Numbered from the stretch's first letter, positions 23,601-34,660 are shown. The stretch: DNA of 64,000 nucleotides from Blastocladiella emersonii ATCC 22665 (GCA_025594325.1 JANHCV010000001.1:5022001-5086000), one strand, 5' to 3'. Notes: generated by a model from the sequence alone, not told the origin. Numbers and translations are program-made.

Positions 23601-23692
23601 CCATGGCCGTCAGCGAGTACATGCCGACGACCGAGGCGGACCGCGTCGCCGTGTACCGCAACGTGGCCAAGGTCATCACCGAGTCGCGGTGA
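17651..23692 (+). CDS. Q-rich, degenerate DEAD-box-like helicase
   Basis: Exons 17651-21135, 21201-21520 and 21588-23692 give 1969 residues. The first 1100 are Gln/His/Pro/Ser-rich without recognised domain. The C-terminal third resembles a DEAD-box core: Q-motif-like TPLQAHVLP, Walker A GEGGAGKT near residue 1220, LLPTKEA (motif Ia), STPNSL (motif Ib) and VLDEIT in place of DEAD near residue 1420. Motif III SAT is replaced by SRH, and no HRxGR motif VI is found. A second RecA-like part follows (FIVLVNSRHEA, LVLITVRPD), interrupted by Gln/His loops. ATP binding may remain, but unwinding is doubtful. An RNA-binding or scaffolding role in granules is possible, as inference from the prion-like N-terminus. 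Confidence 0.72.
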
Positions 23693-23998
23693 AGTAGGGC
23701 GGCGGCGACTTTCCCCCCGCTTTCATACCATCCATTCGCCCTCCCTCTCCTTCGCCGTCCTCCCGGCCTCGGACCACCAACCACCACCACCATGTAGACG
23801 ATGACAAACCATCCTCTCGCCCAACCGCTCCCTCCTCTCCTTTCTCCCGCTCTCTGTTCTCTCTCCACTCGTGTTAGCTCCAATTTGCTCGTCTCTGTTT
23901 TTGATCCATCGCCTCCCCTCCATGTCCTGTCCTCCCATCGTGGCAGCACGAGTTTTCCATGCCAAGAAATATCATATCATTGTACTTTTATTCCCTCG
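23693..23998. other. Convergent intergenic region, CU-rich
   Basis: The plus strand is strongly pyrimidine-rich from about 23703 to 23885, so the 3' UTR of the helicase-like gene would be CU-rich. A minus-strand AATAAA at 23987-23992 can serve the MIS12-like gene, whose stop codon is seven bases away. Confidence 0.45.
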
Positions 23999-24956
23999 TT
24001 ACGCTCCTCTTGCCGCGCCCGGCCGCGCGTCTGCGAGCAGCTCGGCCAGCTCTTGTCCTGACACGGATGCCGTCACGCCAGGCGGTTGTGGTCCCAGAAT
24101 GCGCTGCACCTCGGCCGCGGCCCACGCGTGGTGCGCGGCCGTGGGTTGCGTGGGTGGCGGGACCAGGTCGGGCACCGCGGTCGCTGCGGCCGCGAGCTCG
24201 GTCTGGATGTACTGTGCGGCGGCTTCGGGGTCTACACAGTGGTGAGGGATGAGCGCTCGGACCACCGCACACCGATCGACAGTCCGTACCGGAGACGTGC
24301 AAGGCCTGCTCAACGCCCTCGAGAATCCGGTCCGCGGCCTCGAGGTAATGCGCGTGCGCGTCGACGACGCGGACGCGGCGTTCCGCGACGCTTCGCGCGT
24401 GCGCTGCGTCGGGCAAGATACGCCGGATCGCGGCGGCGCGCGCCTCGAGCTGCGCGGTCTCTGCGTCGAGCAGCGCGATCTCGGCGTCGAGCTCGTCCTC
24501 GGTCATCTCGCACCCCTCGGCGAGCGCGAGCTGCGACGGGAGCGGCATCTGGGCCGCGATCGTCTCCGGGACCTCGAACGCAAAGTGGGTCAGGTACATC
24601 TCGTAGAAGTCGCCGCGGCGGTCCTCGATCACGTTCATGGCCGACGACAGCGCGAACAGGCCTTGCTCGGCGCTCCGGTCGTGTGCGGGCCCGACGCCAA
24701 GATCGTCGAGGGCCGGGCGAAGGCACGCGTCGAGGGCAAGCTCGGCCGACTCGCTCACGATGTTCACCAGCTGGTCGATGATGTCACGCCGACACGTCCC
24801 GAGGTACTCGTACTCGAGCTGCGCCGTGTGTGCGAGGAGCAGCATCGCGGGGTCGGCGGGCGGTGGGGGCGCAGCAGCGGCTGGCGCGGGCGCGGGGCGC
24901 GGTGGCGAGGAGCCGACGACGGACTCGGGCGAGTGCGCCGAGTCGTAGTATTCCAT
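23999..24956 (-). CDS. Kinetochore protein MIS12/MTW1-like
   Basis: Exons 24956-24290 and 24231-23999 give 299 residues; the 58-bp intron (GTACGG to TGTAG) splits an Asp codon. After a Pro/Ala-rich start, residues 45-170 match the Mis12 head in outline: a helix with DIIDQLVNIVSESAELALD, then a segment with SSAMNVIEDRRGDFYEMYL followed by FEVPETIAAQMPLPSQ. In the family the corresponding stretch is a helix, an FDxFExY-like word and a VP motif. A coiled coil rich in Glu/Ala/Leu follows (about 175-240). The protein would belong to the four-subunit Mis12 complex linking CENP-C to Ndc80. The identification rests on pattern only; an unrelated coiled-coil protein is the alternative. Confidence 0.6.
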
Positions 24957-25211
24957 TGCAGTGACTGGCGGGGTATGTTGAAGGGGGAGCGAGAGGACGG
25001 GGTCGTGCTCAAAACGAGAACGGGGGCGTGAGATCGGCAGGAAACGCTCACGCGGCGCGGCTGCCAGGCGCGTCAAGTTGCCTCGCAGACGCGTTTCACA
25101 CATTTTTGAGGGGTCGTACAACCAATGGCCATGTATGTATATCATCATCGTCTTCATCTCTTGTACACGACAGCAAAACTGGCTACTGAGTCTTGTCGAC
25201 GAGCCAGCGAC

Positions 25212-25502
25212 TTACGGGCGCGGGCGGGGCGGGCGCGACGGGCACGCGTCCGAGCAGAAGTTGAAGCAGTTGCAGTTCTTGCCCGACCCGCACTGGTTCT
25301 TGCAGTCGCGGTAGCAGTCGCCCCACGAGCACGAGACTACGCAAGTTTGGACGGAGGATTGTCAGCGAGTGGCCGGACAGAGGCGGCACGGCGAAGTGGA
25401 TCACGTACTCGACATCTCGGGCTCGGCAGGAGCAGCCGAAACGGCCGTGGCCGTAAGGCCGAGGACGGCGACGAGCGCGAAGACGAGGGTGGTCGCACGC
25501 AT
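25212..25502 (-). CDS. Small secreted cysteine-rich protein
   Basis: Exons 25502-25409 and 25336-25212 join in phase across a 72-bp intron (GTACGT to CGTAG) and give 72 residues. The first 23 form a clear signal peptide ending in AVSAA. The mature part has eight cysteines spaced C-x4-C-x3-C-x3-C-x5-C-x-C-x3-C-x3-C and ends in a Pro/Arg-rich tail. Four disulphides are therefore possible. No family is recognised; secreted effectors, antimicrobial peptides and small chitin-binding folds share this look. A TATA box sits about 55 bp upstream of the start codon, unusual in this window and consistent with strong or inducible expression. Confidence 0.72.
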
Positions 25503-26129
25503 CTTGGGTGAGAGTGAGTCTGTCGAGCAGCGCTGGGTCGGCGGGCGGTGGCCGGGTTTTATACTCCCGGGCGCTCCGAGATGACCGACTCGCCGCCAAG
25601 GGTTTCGCGTTGGTCGGCTGCCGTTCTCGTCAACATGCAAGTCGATGAGCTGCACTCTGCCGATGCATTGAAGCGCCGGTCCTGGAGGGTCGCGCACCCC
25701 TTGCCAAACGAGGACGTTCAAGTGTCCATTGCGACGGTCTGGTGCCGTATTCTTGCGCGTGCATCTCGACGCTGTGAACGAAACGAGATGATGTCCACGA
25801 TCAGCTGTTCGATCACGCGCACGACGTGCATAAGCTCGCGTCCTTTCGTTTCGTCCGGTGCGCGTACGCGTCGCGCGTCTGCCGTCCCTCTCACCGGCGC
25901 CGACCAAGTTTTTTCGGCGCCGACGATGATTTTGGGGACATTGCCGCTGGGTCACAGGATCGACGTAATATTCGAGCCTGGTGCTAGCTCGGTCGGCACC
26001 TTCCGCGATGGGACGGACCGCAGCGGGTCGCACCTTGCCCATCTCCGCTCCGCTGAGATCACATGCAGCAGATCATTCGTCCAATCACACTCGTATTGCA
26101 CAAATCACACCCACCATCAACACCAACAA
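25503..26129. other. Intergenic region upstream of the cysteine-rich gene
   Basis: Between the cysteine-rich gene start and the myosin 3' end. Apart from the TATA box near 25560 I see no feature. Reading frames crossing the region lack codon bias or recognisable motifs. Confidence 0.4.
25557..25563 (-). promoter_or_regulatory. TATA box for the cysteine-rich secreted protein
   Basis: The minus strand reads GAGTATAAAACCCGG, with TATAAAA 54-61 bp upstream of the start codon in otherwise GC-rich DNA. The spacing suits a core promoter with a short leader. Confidence 0.6.
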
Positions 26130-29100
26130 CTACGGAACAAACACCTGCACCTCCGACTTGTGCTTGCGCAGCGAGAACCGGCTCCCGCCCGCGTCCGCCC
26201 CACCGCCGCCGAGACTCTTCTCCGACGGCTGGCGCGCGAGGTGCTCAAACTTCATCCCTATCTGCTTCTTGTGTGCCGTGAGGGCAAACGACGCCGCGAC
26301 CTTGACGTTGACGCGGCGGCCGGCGCGGCGCAGGAGGAGCCAGACGAGCGACGCGACAGCCACAACGTGCTCCTCGGACCGCAGAATCACGTCGCCTTTC
26401 GGCTCGCGCACCGGGTCGCAGTGCAGCACTACGAGCCCGTCGGCGAGCGGCGACGTCGAAATGGATGTGACGTGCGCGAGCGGGATCTGCGCCTTGACGA
26501 GAATGGGGGTCGGGCCCGCAGCGCCGGCGGCGGCGGCCTCGGCGGGGAACAGGAACAGGTGCTTGCGCGTGACGACGACGAGCCGCTCCGACGGCTTGAA
26601 GTCGGTGCGGCGGATCTTGTTCCCGACGAACGCGTACGCGATCTCGGCGCCGGGCTCCTGGCGCGCGACCGTGTCGCGGACCGCGGGCGTGACGACGGCG
26701 GGGTCCCAGGTGAACGGGCGCGGGACGGACGCCGCGTACCCCTCCTTCTCGCTGAGAATCTCGCCCGCGACCATCTTCCACTCGAGCATCTCGCGTTGCT
26801 CCGGCGGGAGGGACCGGAGGTACCGGGTGCCCTCCACGCTGCGGTACAGCTTGGCGAGGGCGGCGCCGAGCCGCGGGTTCCACGGACACTTCGGGATCGC
26901 AACCTTGTGCCACGGCTTGCCCTCGGCCGTGCGCTGGTGCCGCTCGGCGACGCGCACCTGCTTGAGGTACTCGCGGCGGTGGCGGACGCGCCACCACTTC
27001 TGCAGGTACGGCACCGCGTACTTGGGCATGGTGCGCTGCAGCCGCGCGAACTTGCGCCGCGCCGCGTGGCCGCGCGCGACGCGGGAGATGTTGGTGGCGG
27101 CGCGCCGCATGCGGAGGTACCGCCGCCGCAGGACCCACCGCCGCGCGAGAGACTGTACCGTGACGATGGCGCGGCGCTCGGCGAGGTACGCGCGACGCTG
27201 AACGTGCATTCGCCATGTCGCCTGGATCTTGGTCGCGAGACGCGTCTTGATCTCATTGCGCTTCAGCTCGAGCGCGTGGAGCTACGTACGGCGGCGGCGG
27301 TGTGTCAATGAGCCATCTTCGAGCGGAACCATCGAACCAAGTACCGTCTTGGGGCTCGCGATAAAGATCTTAGTCTTCCCCCACGCGCACTCGCTGGGCG
27401 CGATCCCGAACGCCTCGAGGATCTTGACGATCCCGTCCTTGACGTCGCCGTGCCAGTCGGGCCACGTCGCGGGGCACAGCATCTTGTACCGGAACAAAAA
27501 CTTGTCGAGTCGCTCGCGGTAGCAGTACCCGGCGCGGACACAGCGGATATTCTCGAGCAGGCCGAGGTACGTGGCCTGGTGGACGACGAGCTGCGGGTCG
27601 AACTCGCCGGCGCGCTTGTTGGCGTTGGGCTTGATGCACCGGATGTAGTGCGGGGTCTTGGCCAGCATGTTGGCGACGAGCGCCGCGAGCGAGGTCCGGA
27701 ACTGCGTCACGAGCGACTCGGGCCGCTTGAACGACTCGGCGGCGCCGGGCGCGGTCCCGAACAGGGTGTGAAGGAGCGGGAGAGAGCTGCCGCCGAGGCA
27801 GGACTTGACGTCGGGCAGCAGCGCGTCGCGGTTCTTCTCGAGAAACCCGCGCGTGTGGTACGTGACGTTGCCCGCGTAGTGGCGCAGGCGGAACGAGTCG
27901 TGGTCGAGCGACTTGTCGTTGCGCGTCTTCTCGCGCGAGTCAAAGTGCTTGTTTGCGAGGACGTGCCGGTTGAGCTTGGCGAGGAAGGTCGCGTCGGTCA
28001 CGTCGCCGACCATGTTGGTCTCCTCGTCGAGCAGGGCGAGGATCCCGCCCTTGCGGCTCTCGATCAGGTCGACAATCGCCTGGTTGTTGGCAAACTCGAC
28101 AAACGTCCACGGGATCCCCTCGGCCTCGTACTCGGCCTGCTCGCCGCGCAGCGTCAGCTCGATGAACAGCTGCTGCAGCTTCTCGTTGGCGTAGTTGATG
28201 CTGAACTGCTCGAGCCCGTTGGACGGGAAGATCTCGAACCCGAAGATGTCGAGCACGCCGATCACGCGCGTCCGTGTCCCAGGCGCCGCCGTCGACTTGC
28301 TCGCCGAAAGTCGCCCGTTGAGCCACTCGACGAGCCACGCGAACACGCGCCCGTAGATGGCCCGCGCGCACGCGTGCCGCGACTGCTCGGCCTGCGCGAC
28401 CGTCAGCGGGATCACCATGTCCTCGCCCTTGGCCGCCTTGTCGCGCATCGTCCGGTGCGTCAGGCTGAACTCGAGCCCGGAGCGCGGGACGCCCAGCAGC
28501 TCGGCCGCGTGGTCGAGCGACTTGGCCGACGCCGCTGCAATGCGCGAGCCGACGGGCGTCGCTGCTGCACCACCCTCGGCAGCCGCGGGTTCGGCAGCGG
28601 CCGCTGCGTCCTCGAACACAAGGTTGCCGAGATGCAGGATCCCCGCGACGCACCGGAATAGCTCGGTGCGCTGGTCCTCGGGCATCCCGAGCTTTTCGAG
28701 TGCGCTGACGAGCGCCGCGAACTGGGCCGCGTCGTCGACGCCGGCGGCCGTGACCTCGCCCTCGCGGAGGAACGCGTAGGCGCGCGGGTCGTCGTGCTCG
28801 AGCTTGAGCGTAGCCCGGAGTGCGGCGGGGGCGCGGAGCAGCTGGTAGAAGATGTGGAAGGAGCGCTCGCCGTCGGCGTGGTGGTTGACGCGCGACTTCT
28901 CGAGCAGGTACGTGGTGATGCGGCCGCCGACGGGCTGGCCGCGGTAGTTGAACTCGAGCTCCGTGTACTTGCCGAACCGCGAGCTGTTCTCGTTCAGCTT
29001 GGTCTTGGCGTTGCCGAAGGATTCGAGAACGGGCGACGCGAGCAGGAGCTTCTGGTTGATCTCCTGGACCTGGGCCGAGTTGCCCGTGACCTTGGCAATG

Positions 29101-29540
29101 TACTGCATGAAGATCTTGCTGGCCTCGGTCTTGCCCGCGCCCGACTCGCCCGTGATCAGCACGCACTGGTCCTGGTTGCGGTCGCGCATGTTGCGGTACG
29201 CCTGGTCCGCGATCGAGTAGATGTGCGGCGGCACCTCGTAGATGCCCTTTTCGCGGTAGTAGTCGATGTAGTTGTCCGTGTACAGGCCCGAAAGCTGCTT
29301 GTGCGGGTTCACCGACAGGATCACGTTGCCGATGCGGGTCTACACGATGTCCGAGAGTCAGCCGGGAGTCGCGTCGCTGCCTTCTTCGTTTTTGGATCGT
29401 ACGTAGGGCAGGTCCGCCGCATGGCGCGCCTTGAGGTTCTCGGCGAGCGCCTCGAGCGTGACATCGTGCAGCAGGACGCAGTCGTCGACGCCGGCCGCGC
29501 CGGTTCCCGTGCCTGTAGCGGCGGGGTTGGCTGAAGCCAT
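26130..29540 (-). CDS. Class I myosin, short-tailed (IQ repeats plus TH1, no SH3)
   Basis: Exons 29540-29403, 29339-27345 and 27281-26130 encode 1094 residues. The motor has the P-loop GESGAGKTEASK, switch I NENSSRFGKY and switch II DIFGFEIF. The last intron falls at the motor end, where SPKT joins LHALELKR. Three IQ-like repeats follow (IQATWRMHVQRRAYL and two more), then a basic TH1 membrane-binding tail that runs to the stop. There is no proline-rich TH2 or SH3 domain, unlike yeast Myo3/Myo5. The residue 16 before the DALAK-equivalent (HACAR) is Glu, so the TEDS site is acidic and should not need PAK-type phosphorylation. Expected role: actin-membrane motor in endocytosis or membrane tension. 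Confidence 0.92.
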
Positions 29541-29973
29541 GATGTGATGATGTTCGTTAAGTCCAGATCGGTCAAGGGGTAGGGAGTCCAGATAGAGGCG
29601 AGCGTGCAGTTGCGGCGAGTGGGCACATTCTAACTTGATCCATGGTGCGTGTGCAGCTAAGCATACAGTGCGGGGCGGGATACATTTTGAGCCGGCGGCG
29701 CGAGACAACTGACCAAGTGTGGCGTTTCGCGTGTGCGCGGCTCACGTGTTTGATTGACGCGTCTCACGGTGCGAGACATTTTTTGCGGCGAGAGAAGGAA
29801 AACGAATCAAATGCAGACGAGGGGGGAACGGAAAACGGATGGCGGAAACGACAAAAAGGGAGGGAGAGAGAATGGGACAAGGAAGATGAGCGGGGGGAAA
29901 ATGGTCATCGAGGGGAGGAGGGGGGAGACGAGAGGGAGGAGGATGATGAGGCAGAAGGTCTAGACGCGGCGAG
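29541..29973. promoter_or_regulatory. Myosin promoter / CCR4 3' region
   Basis: GCGTCTCACG at 29759-29768 and TGCGAGACAT at 29770-29779 form an inverted pair of the recurrent word, about 220 bp upstream of the myosin start. From about 29786 to 29962 the plus strand is almost all purine, so the CCR4 transcript, read from the minus strand, would have a CU-rich 3' UTR. Confidence 0.45.
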
Positions 29974-32532
29974 CTACTTGCACACGCGGAACTCGGCCAG
30001 CAGCGGAATGTGGCTACACGAACACGGAAAGAGTCAGCACCGCGAACCAGTCACGCGCAAGCGAACAGCGGGAACGTACTCGGACGGAAAGTGGGCATTT
30101 GGGAACCCGACCACCTTCTTGCAGTAGTTCTTGTCGACGCCGCCGAGGAGCCCGATCACGGACAGCGTGTTGTTGGTGTACCAGATGTAGTCGATGACGC
30201 CGACGAAGTTGGGCACCATGTTGGTGAAGGTGACCTTGGAGTCGGCGTACGACGACTTGAGGGACATGCGGTGGCTGAGCCCCTCCTTGGTGTAGTTGCC
30301 GTAGTTGAACGACTTGAAGTCGGCGTGGTCCTTGGCGACGCGCCCCGTGCGCAGCAGCTCGTAGACGCCCGACGTCGGCAGTGAGTTGAAGTCGCCGCAG
30401 ATGAGCACGGGCAGTTGTGGCGGCTGCGCGCTGCGCGCGGCCCCGTTGCTGCCGACCGAGTCGAGCGCCGCGAGCTCCTTGGAGTACTTGGAGCACACGG
30501 CCTCGAGCTGCTCCATGAGCATGGCGACCTGGACCAGCTTGACGTCGCAGAACACGGGGTCCCAGTGGATGTGGCAGTTGGCGACCAGGATGTGCGACCC
30601 GGTCTCGACGTTCTGCAGCAGCGCGAGCACCGCGACGTTGTCCTTGGTCATGAGCCGGTTGTACACGTCCTCGGTCTTCTTGAAGTCGGGCTTCTGCAGC
30701 GCCATCTGGTTGAACTCGATCACCTGCTGGTCGACGAGCGAGTATTTCGACGCGCGGAAGAAGGTAGCGCACCCGTCGACGGACTTGCGCTCCCAGTCGG
30801 ACATGGTGCGCGCGCGGGTCTTTGGCCAGAAGACGGACTCGTACCCGCCGAGCTCCTTGAGCTGGGTGGTGAAGAAGTTGTCGTACTGCTGCATCTCCAC
30901 CTCCTGCAGGCACACAATGTCGGCCGAGTACAGCAAGATCTCCTGCAGGATCGCGTCGCTGCGGTAGCTCCAGTCGAGCGCCCACGACGGCGTGTACCCG
31001 TACATTTTCTGCGTCGCGTACTTTTCCGACAGGATGTTGTAGCAGAACACGGAGCACGTTTCGCTCGGCCCCGCGGGCGCCTGCGTCTCGAGCACGATCC
31101 ACTCGCGCTCTGGCGGCTGGTTGCCGACTACACGTGCGCGCGGTGGGTCAGTAAATGGCGACGGCGGTACGTTCCACAACGAAAGCGTACCGGGCGCGTG
31201 GTCGCGGAGGTAGGAGACGAGCGCCTGGGTGCCCTCCTTCTGGATAATGGCGAGGATGTTATCCTGGATCGGGTTGCCCTCAATCCCCAGACTCTCGAGC
31301 TGGTACAGGTTGCCTAGCTCCCACGGGAGCGTGTTGAGCTGGTTGTCGAACATGTACAGGCACTGGAGGTTGACGAGCATGCCGATCTCGGGCGGGACGG
31401 CGGCGAGCCGGTTGCCGGACACGTCGAGGAGGACGAGCGAGCGGAGCTGCTCGATGGCGGGCGGCAGCGCCACGAGGTAGTTGTGGTTGAGGTACAGCAT
31501 GGTCAGGAACGAGTAGTGGAAGATGGCCGGCGACAGGTTGCGCAGGGACATGCCGCCCAAGTCGAGCGTGGTCCACGACGACGTGGTGCCCGTCGACTTG
31601 GACCCGGCCGCGCCGTCCTCGACCTCGTCGGACGTCGACGAGTTGCTGTTGGTGTTGTTGTTCGCGGTCCCGGGCCGCTGCGAGGCCGCCTGCGGCGCGT
31701 TCGGGTCAAACTGGTTGGCGAGCAGCGCGTTGCCGTTATTGCTGCGCGAGAGCGCGGCCGCGGTCCTTGCGCGGAGGTGCGGCTGCGCCGACTGCCGCGA
31801 CACCTGCTGCTGCGAGATGGACGCCTGGTGGATCGTCGACACGGGCGTGGCGAGCGGCGGTGGCGGCATCGGCACGATGGGTGGTGGCATACCCCCACCG
31901 CTCCCGCCGTGCTGCTGGGATTGCTGTTGCTGAGACTGCTGCTGCTGCTGCTGCGAGTGCAGCGAGTGCGCGTGGTGCGACGACAGCGAGTGCGCGTGCG
32001 CTGCGGCAGCGGCGTGCGGGTGGCCGTGCGTGTGCGGGAGGGCGCGCGGGTGTGCGGCACCCGCACCGGCGTGCGCGTGGCCGTGCGCGTGGTGCATGTG
32101 GGCGCCCATGGACAGGCCGGCGAGCCCGTTGGACGCAGCCGACGCGTACATGGCGGATCCGGCGCCGCCGGGGCCCGAGCCGGCGAGGCCTGCGGGTCCG
32201 TTGGCGGGGTTGAGGCCGAGGCCGCCGAGCGACTGCTGCCCCTGGCTGCCACCGCCCGGCTGCTGGGCGCCGCCGCCCCCCTGCTGCTGCTGTGACAGCT
32301 GGAACAGGTTCGGGAACGCGGGCGGGTTCATGGCCATGGACATGGCGGCGGCGGCGTGCTGGTTCTGGCCGAGGCCGAGGTGCAGCGGCTGTTGCTGCTG
32401 CTGCTGCTGCTGCGGTGGGGGAGGCGGCGGCTGGCCGTTGAGGGCGCCGAGCGAGCCCTTGGCGCCGGCGGCGGCCGCGCCGGCATACAGCGGCCAGGCG
32501 TCCTTGTCCGGGCCGTCGTTGCCGGAGAACAT
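29974..32532 (-). CDS. CCR4: CCR4 deadenylase (CNOT6-like)
   Basis: Exons 32532-31191, 31127-30080 and 30013-29974 give 809 residues. The protein is the catalytic 3'-5' poly(A) nuclease of the CCR4-NOT complex. The first 310 residues are Gln/His/Gly-rich. Leucine-rich repeats at about 320-440 (LDLGGMSLRNL, LLDVSGNRL, LGIEGNPI) bind the NOT scaffold in the family. An endonuclease/exonuclease/phosphatase domain follows with CLQEVE, HIHWDP, ICGDFNSLP and SDHIPLLAEF. The 63-bp intron at 31128-31190 contains no in-frame stop and hides in the frame; removing it gives DHAPVGNQPPEREW, matching the family linker. The last exon is 40 nt and supplies the catalytic His, the SDH motif being completed across the splice. 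Confidence 0.93.
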
Positions 32533-33560
32533 GGCCTGGGCGCGCGCAGGAAGGAGGAGGGTGGTGGCGGACGTGGAGGTAGCGGTGGGCGGCGCAGGAT
32601 GGAGGGTGGAGGTCGTGAAGGCGACGGCAGCGACAGCGACAGCGGAGGCGAGGGGAGTCGTGAGCGATACACGATCGGGTGCGGGTACAGGTCGGCGGCG
32701 GTCGTCGTTGGCGTCGGCGCGCGCGGAGGTGGAGCAGCAGCGGCAGGACGGAGCCGGGCGGCGGCGGCAACAGGTCTGAACGACGCGTTCTGCGGGAGAT
32801 GGGCAGAGCCGCGGGCAGGACAGGCGTCAGGAAGACAAACTATCGGTTGGCCGGGTCGCGTATCGATGCGGGGTCGGTTCGAGGGCGGCGGGACGCGGGC
32901 ACGCAATCGAGGGCCGTGTGGCACAGCACGGCGGGGTCCACGAGGCGAGTGGCGGGCTACACGCGAAGCAGGGAGGGTCCATTGAGCACACGGAGGGCGA
33001 GTACGGGTAGAACTGCGGGGAGGAGACGGGGACGAGGAGCGACCATGCAGGTAACGCATGACCCCTTCGCCGAGCTTGTCTCCCCGCCGGTTCTCGTAGG
33101 CCGACGTACTTCTTGCGGTTGCGCGTCGCGTCGGTGGATGCTTTCGCGGGTGCAGAGTCGTCCAGAGCAGTTGCGGGTAGAGCGGGTCGACGACCAGGTC
33201 GAGCGGGGTGCGGACACTAGCGGGGTCGTCGCGATGGCAGGCGCGGCGGTGTGGTGCTCCGGGCGGCGGGCGGGCAGAGCGTGCGGATGCGTTGCAGGGG
33301 TCGGCGGGAGTGTGCACGCGACGGAGCGTCGTCGGCTTCGGCGTCGCGGTCGTGGGTCGGCGGGCTGGTGAAGCGACGTTGTTCGCGCCGCGGCGGCGGG
33401 GCGATGCGAGTGGCACGCCGAGCGGCTGACCGCGCCCTTCATTTTTCGACTCGAGAACGCGTCACGCGTTTCAGCCCCACTTTTTCGGGTCCTCCATCGA
33501 CGTGGAGTACAGTCATTGATCTTCTCTGTGGTATGCCATACACAACAACAACTCTCTCAC
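32533..33560. other. Intergenic region upstream of CCR4
   Basis: About 1 kb of GC-rich DNA between the CCR4 start and the DJ-1 stop. It presumably includes the CCR4 leader and promoter. Frames across it are Arg/Pro/Ser-rich composition artefacts. No TATA box, RNA gene or repeat was found. Confidence 0.4.
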
Positions 33561-34302
33561 TCAGTGCCCGCCGTGCTCCTCGCGGCACGCCTGCGTCTGG
33601 AAGATCATGGGCCCCGCGACCATGTTCATGGCGGCGGTCCCCGCGAGCGCCTCGACGATGGCAAGCGCAAAGTCAAACGTGGTCCCGGGCCCGCGGCTCG
33701 TGATGAGGCGGCCGCCGAGCGCCGACACGACGCGCAGCTCGGGCCCGCCCGTCTTGAACTCGAACGCAACCCCGTGGGGTGCGCCCGCCGCGGTGAGCTG
33801 CTCGGTCACCTCGCGCTGCACCGACGGGTGCGCCGTGACCGCCATGGGCGCCGACTTGTCGAGCGTCGCCGCGAGCTGCGGCAGCGCCTCGCCCATGGCG
33901 GGGCCGAGCGCGAGCGGCGCCGCGCACACCATGGCCACGTGCTTGCCGGCGGCCAGGTGCCGCGCGACGACGGCGTGGACCGCGGGCGAGGCCTGGAACG
34001 CGCGCGCGCCGTCGATGCCGCCGGGGAGCGCGACCACGTCAAACACCTGGTCCTTGACGCTGTCGAAGCTCGCGTCGGGCGTCAGCTTGATCCCGCGGCT
34101 GCACGTCACCACACCTACGCGCCGGCGTGTCAGCCATGGTCCTGCTCGTCGTCCCCGAGAGGGCGCACGCACCAGTGCCCGTCAGGCCCGCGACGACCAC
34201 GTCGATCTTGGCGCGGCGCAGAATGTCGATGGTGATGACCGCCTCCATCTCCTCGCTGCCCTCGGCGATCACCACGAGCGCGCGCTTTGCCTCGAGTGCC
34301 AT
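33561..34302 (-). CDS. DJ-1/PARK7-family protein
   Basis: Exons 34302-34173 and 34114-33561, joined across a 58-bp intron (GTGCGT to CGTAG), give 227 residues. The DJ-1/PfpI fold is indicated by the N-terminal [20 protein letters not shown], which holds the conserved Glu, by [11 protein letters not shown], and by the nucleophilic-elbow Cys in [14 protein letters not shown]-1 proteins are stress-protective, with reported glyoxalase and redox-sensing activity. The splice yields [16 protein letters not shown], the family's second-strand region. The C-terminus has about 25 extra residues ending in EEHGGH. The gene is divergent from the RGS-like gene. Confidence 0.92.
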
Positions 34303-34660
34303 GTTTCGTTTGATACGTGTGTCGTACGCGTTGCTTTTGCGGGAGAGCGAGTGCTGGCGAGGTTAAACGCGCGCCGCCAAAAAACGCGCACGGACGCGTG
34401 CGACTCACTCGTCGCTGGTCACCGGAATCGTCCAATCACGTTGGCGCAGCACGCGCATGACCGACGCGTCTCGCACCCGCGTCTCGCATCCGCTCGAGTG
34501 TCTCCACCTCGCCACTCTCTTGTTCGAGCGACCGCCAGAATCACGCGGACACATCGCACCCCTGTCTGATGCGATCGCTGAAAATGCATCGACCCAACCT
34601 CCTTGAAACGACCGATCACTCCATGCATCTCTCTTGAAACCCCTCTATGCATCCGTTGCC
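34303..34660. promoter_or_regulatory. Divergent promoter with tandem GCGTCTCGCA
   Basis: Two exact copies of GCGTCTCGCA lie at 34466-34475 and 34479-34488, and GTGTCTCC follows near 34498. They sit between DJ-1 and the RGS-like gene, 160-190 bp from either start. This is the clearest tandem occurrence of the recurrent word. Confidence 0.5.

Noticed and set aside
31130..31172. A 43-bp GTACC to TGTAG intron in CCR4
   Set aside because: Its removal breaks the frame. The donor 20 nt upstream (GTACGC) gives a 63-bp intron in phase and a better family match.
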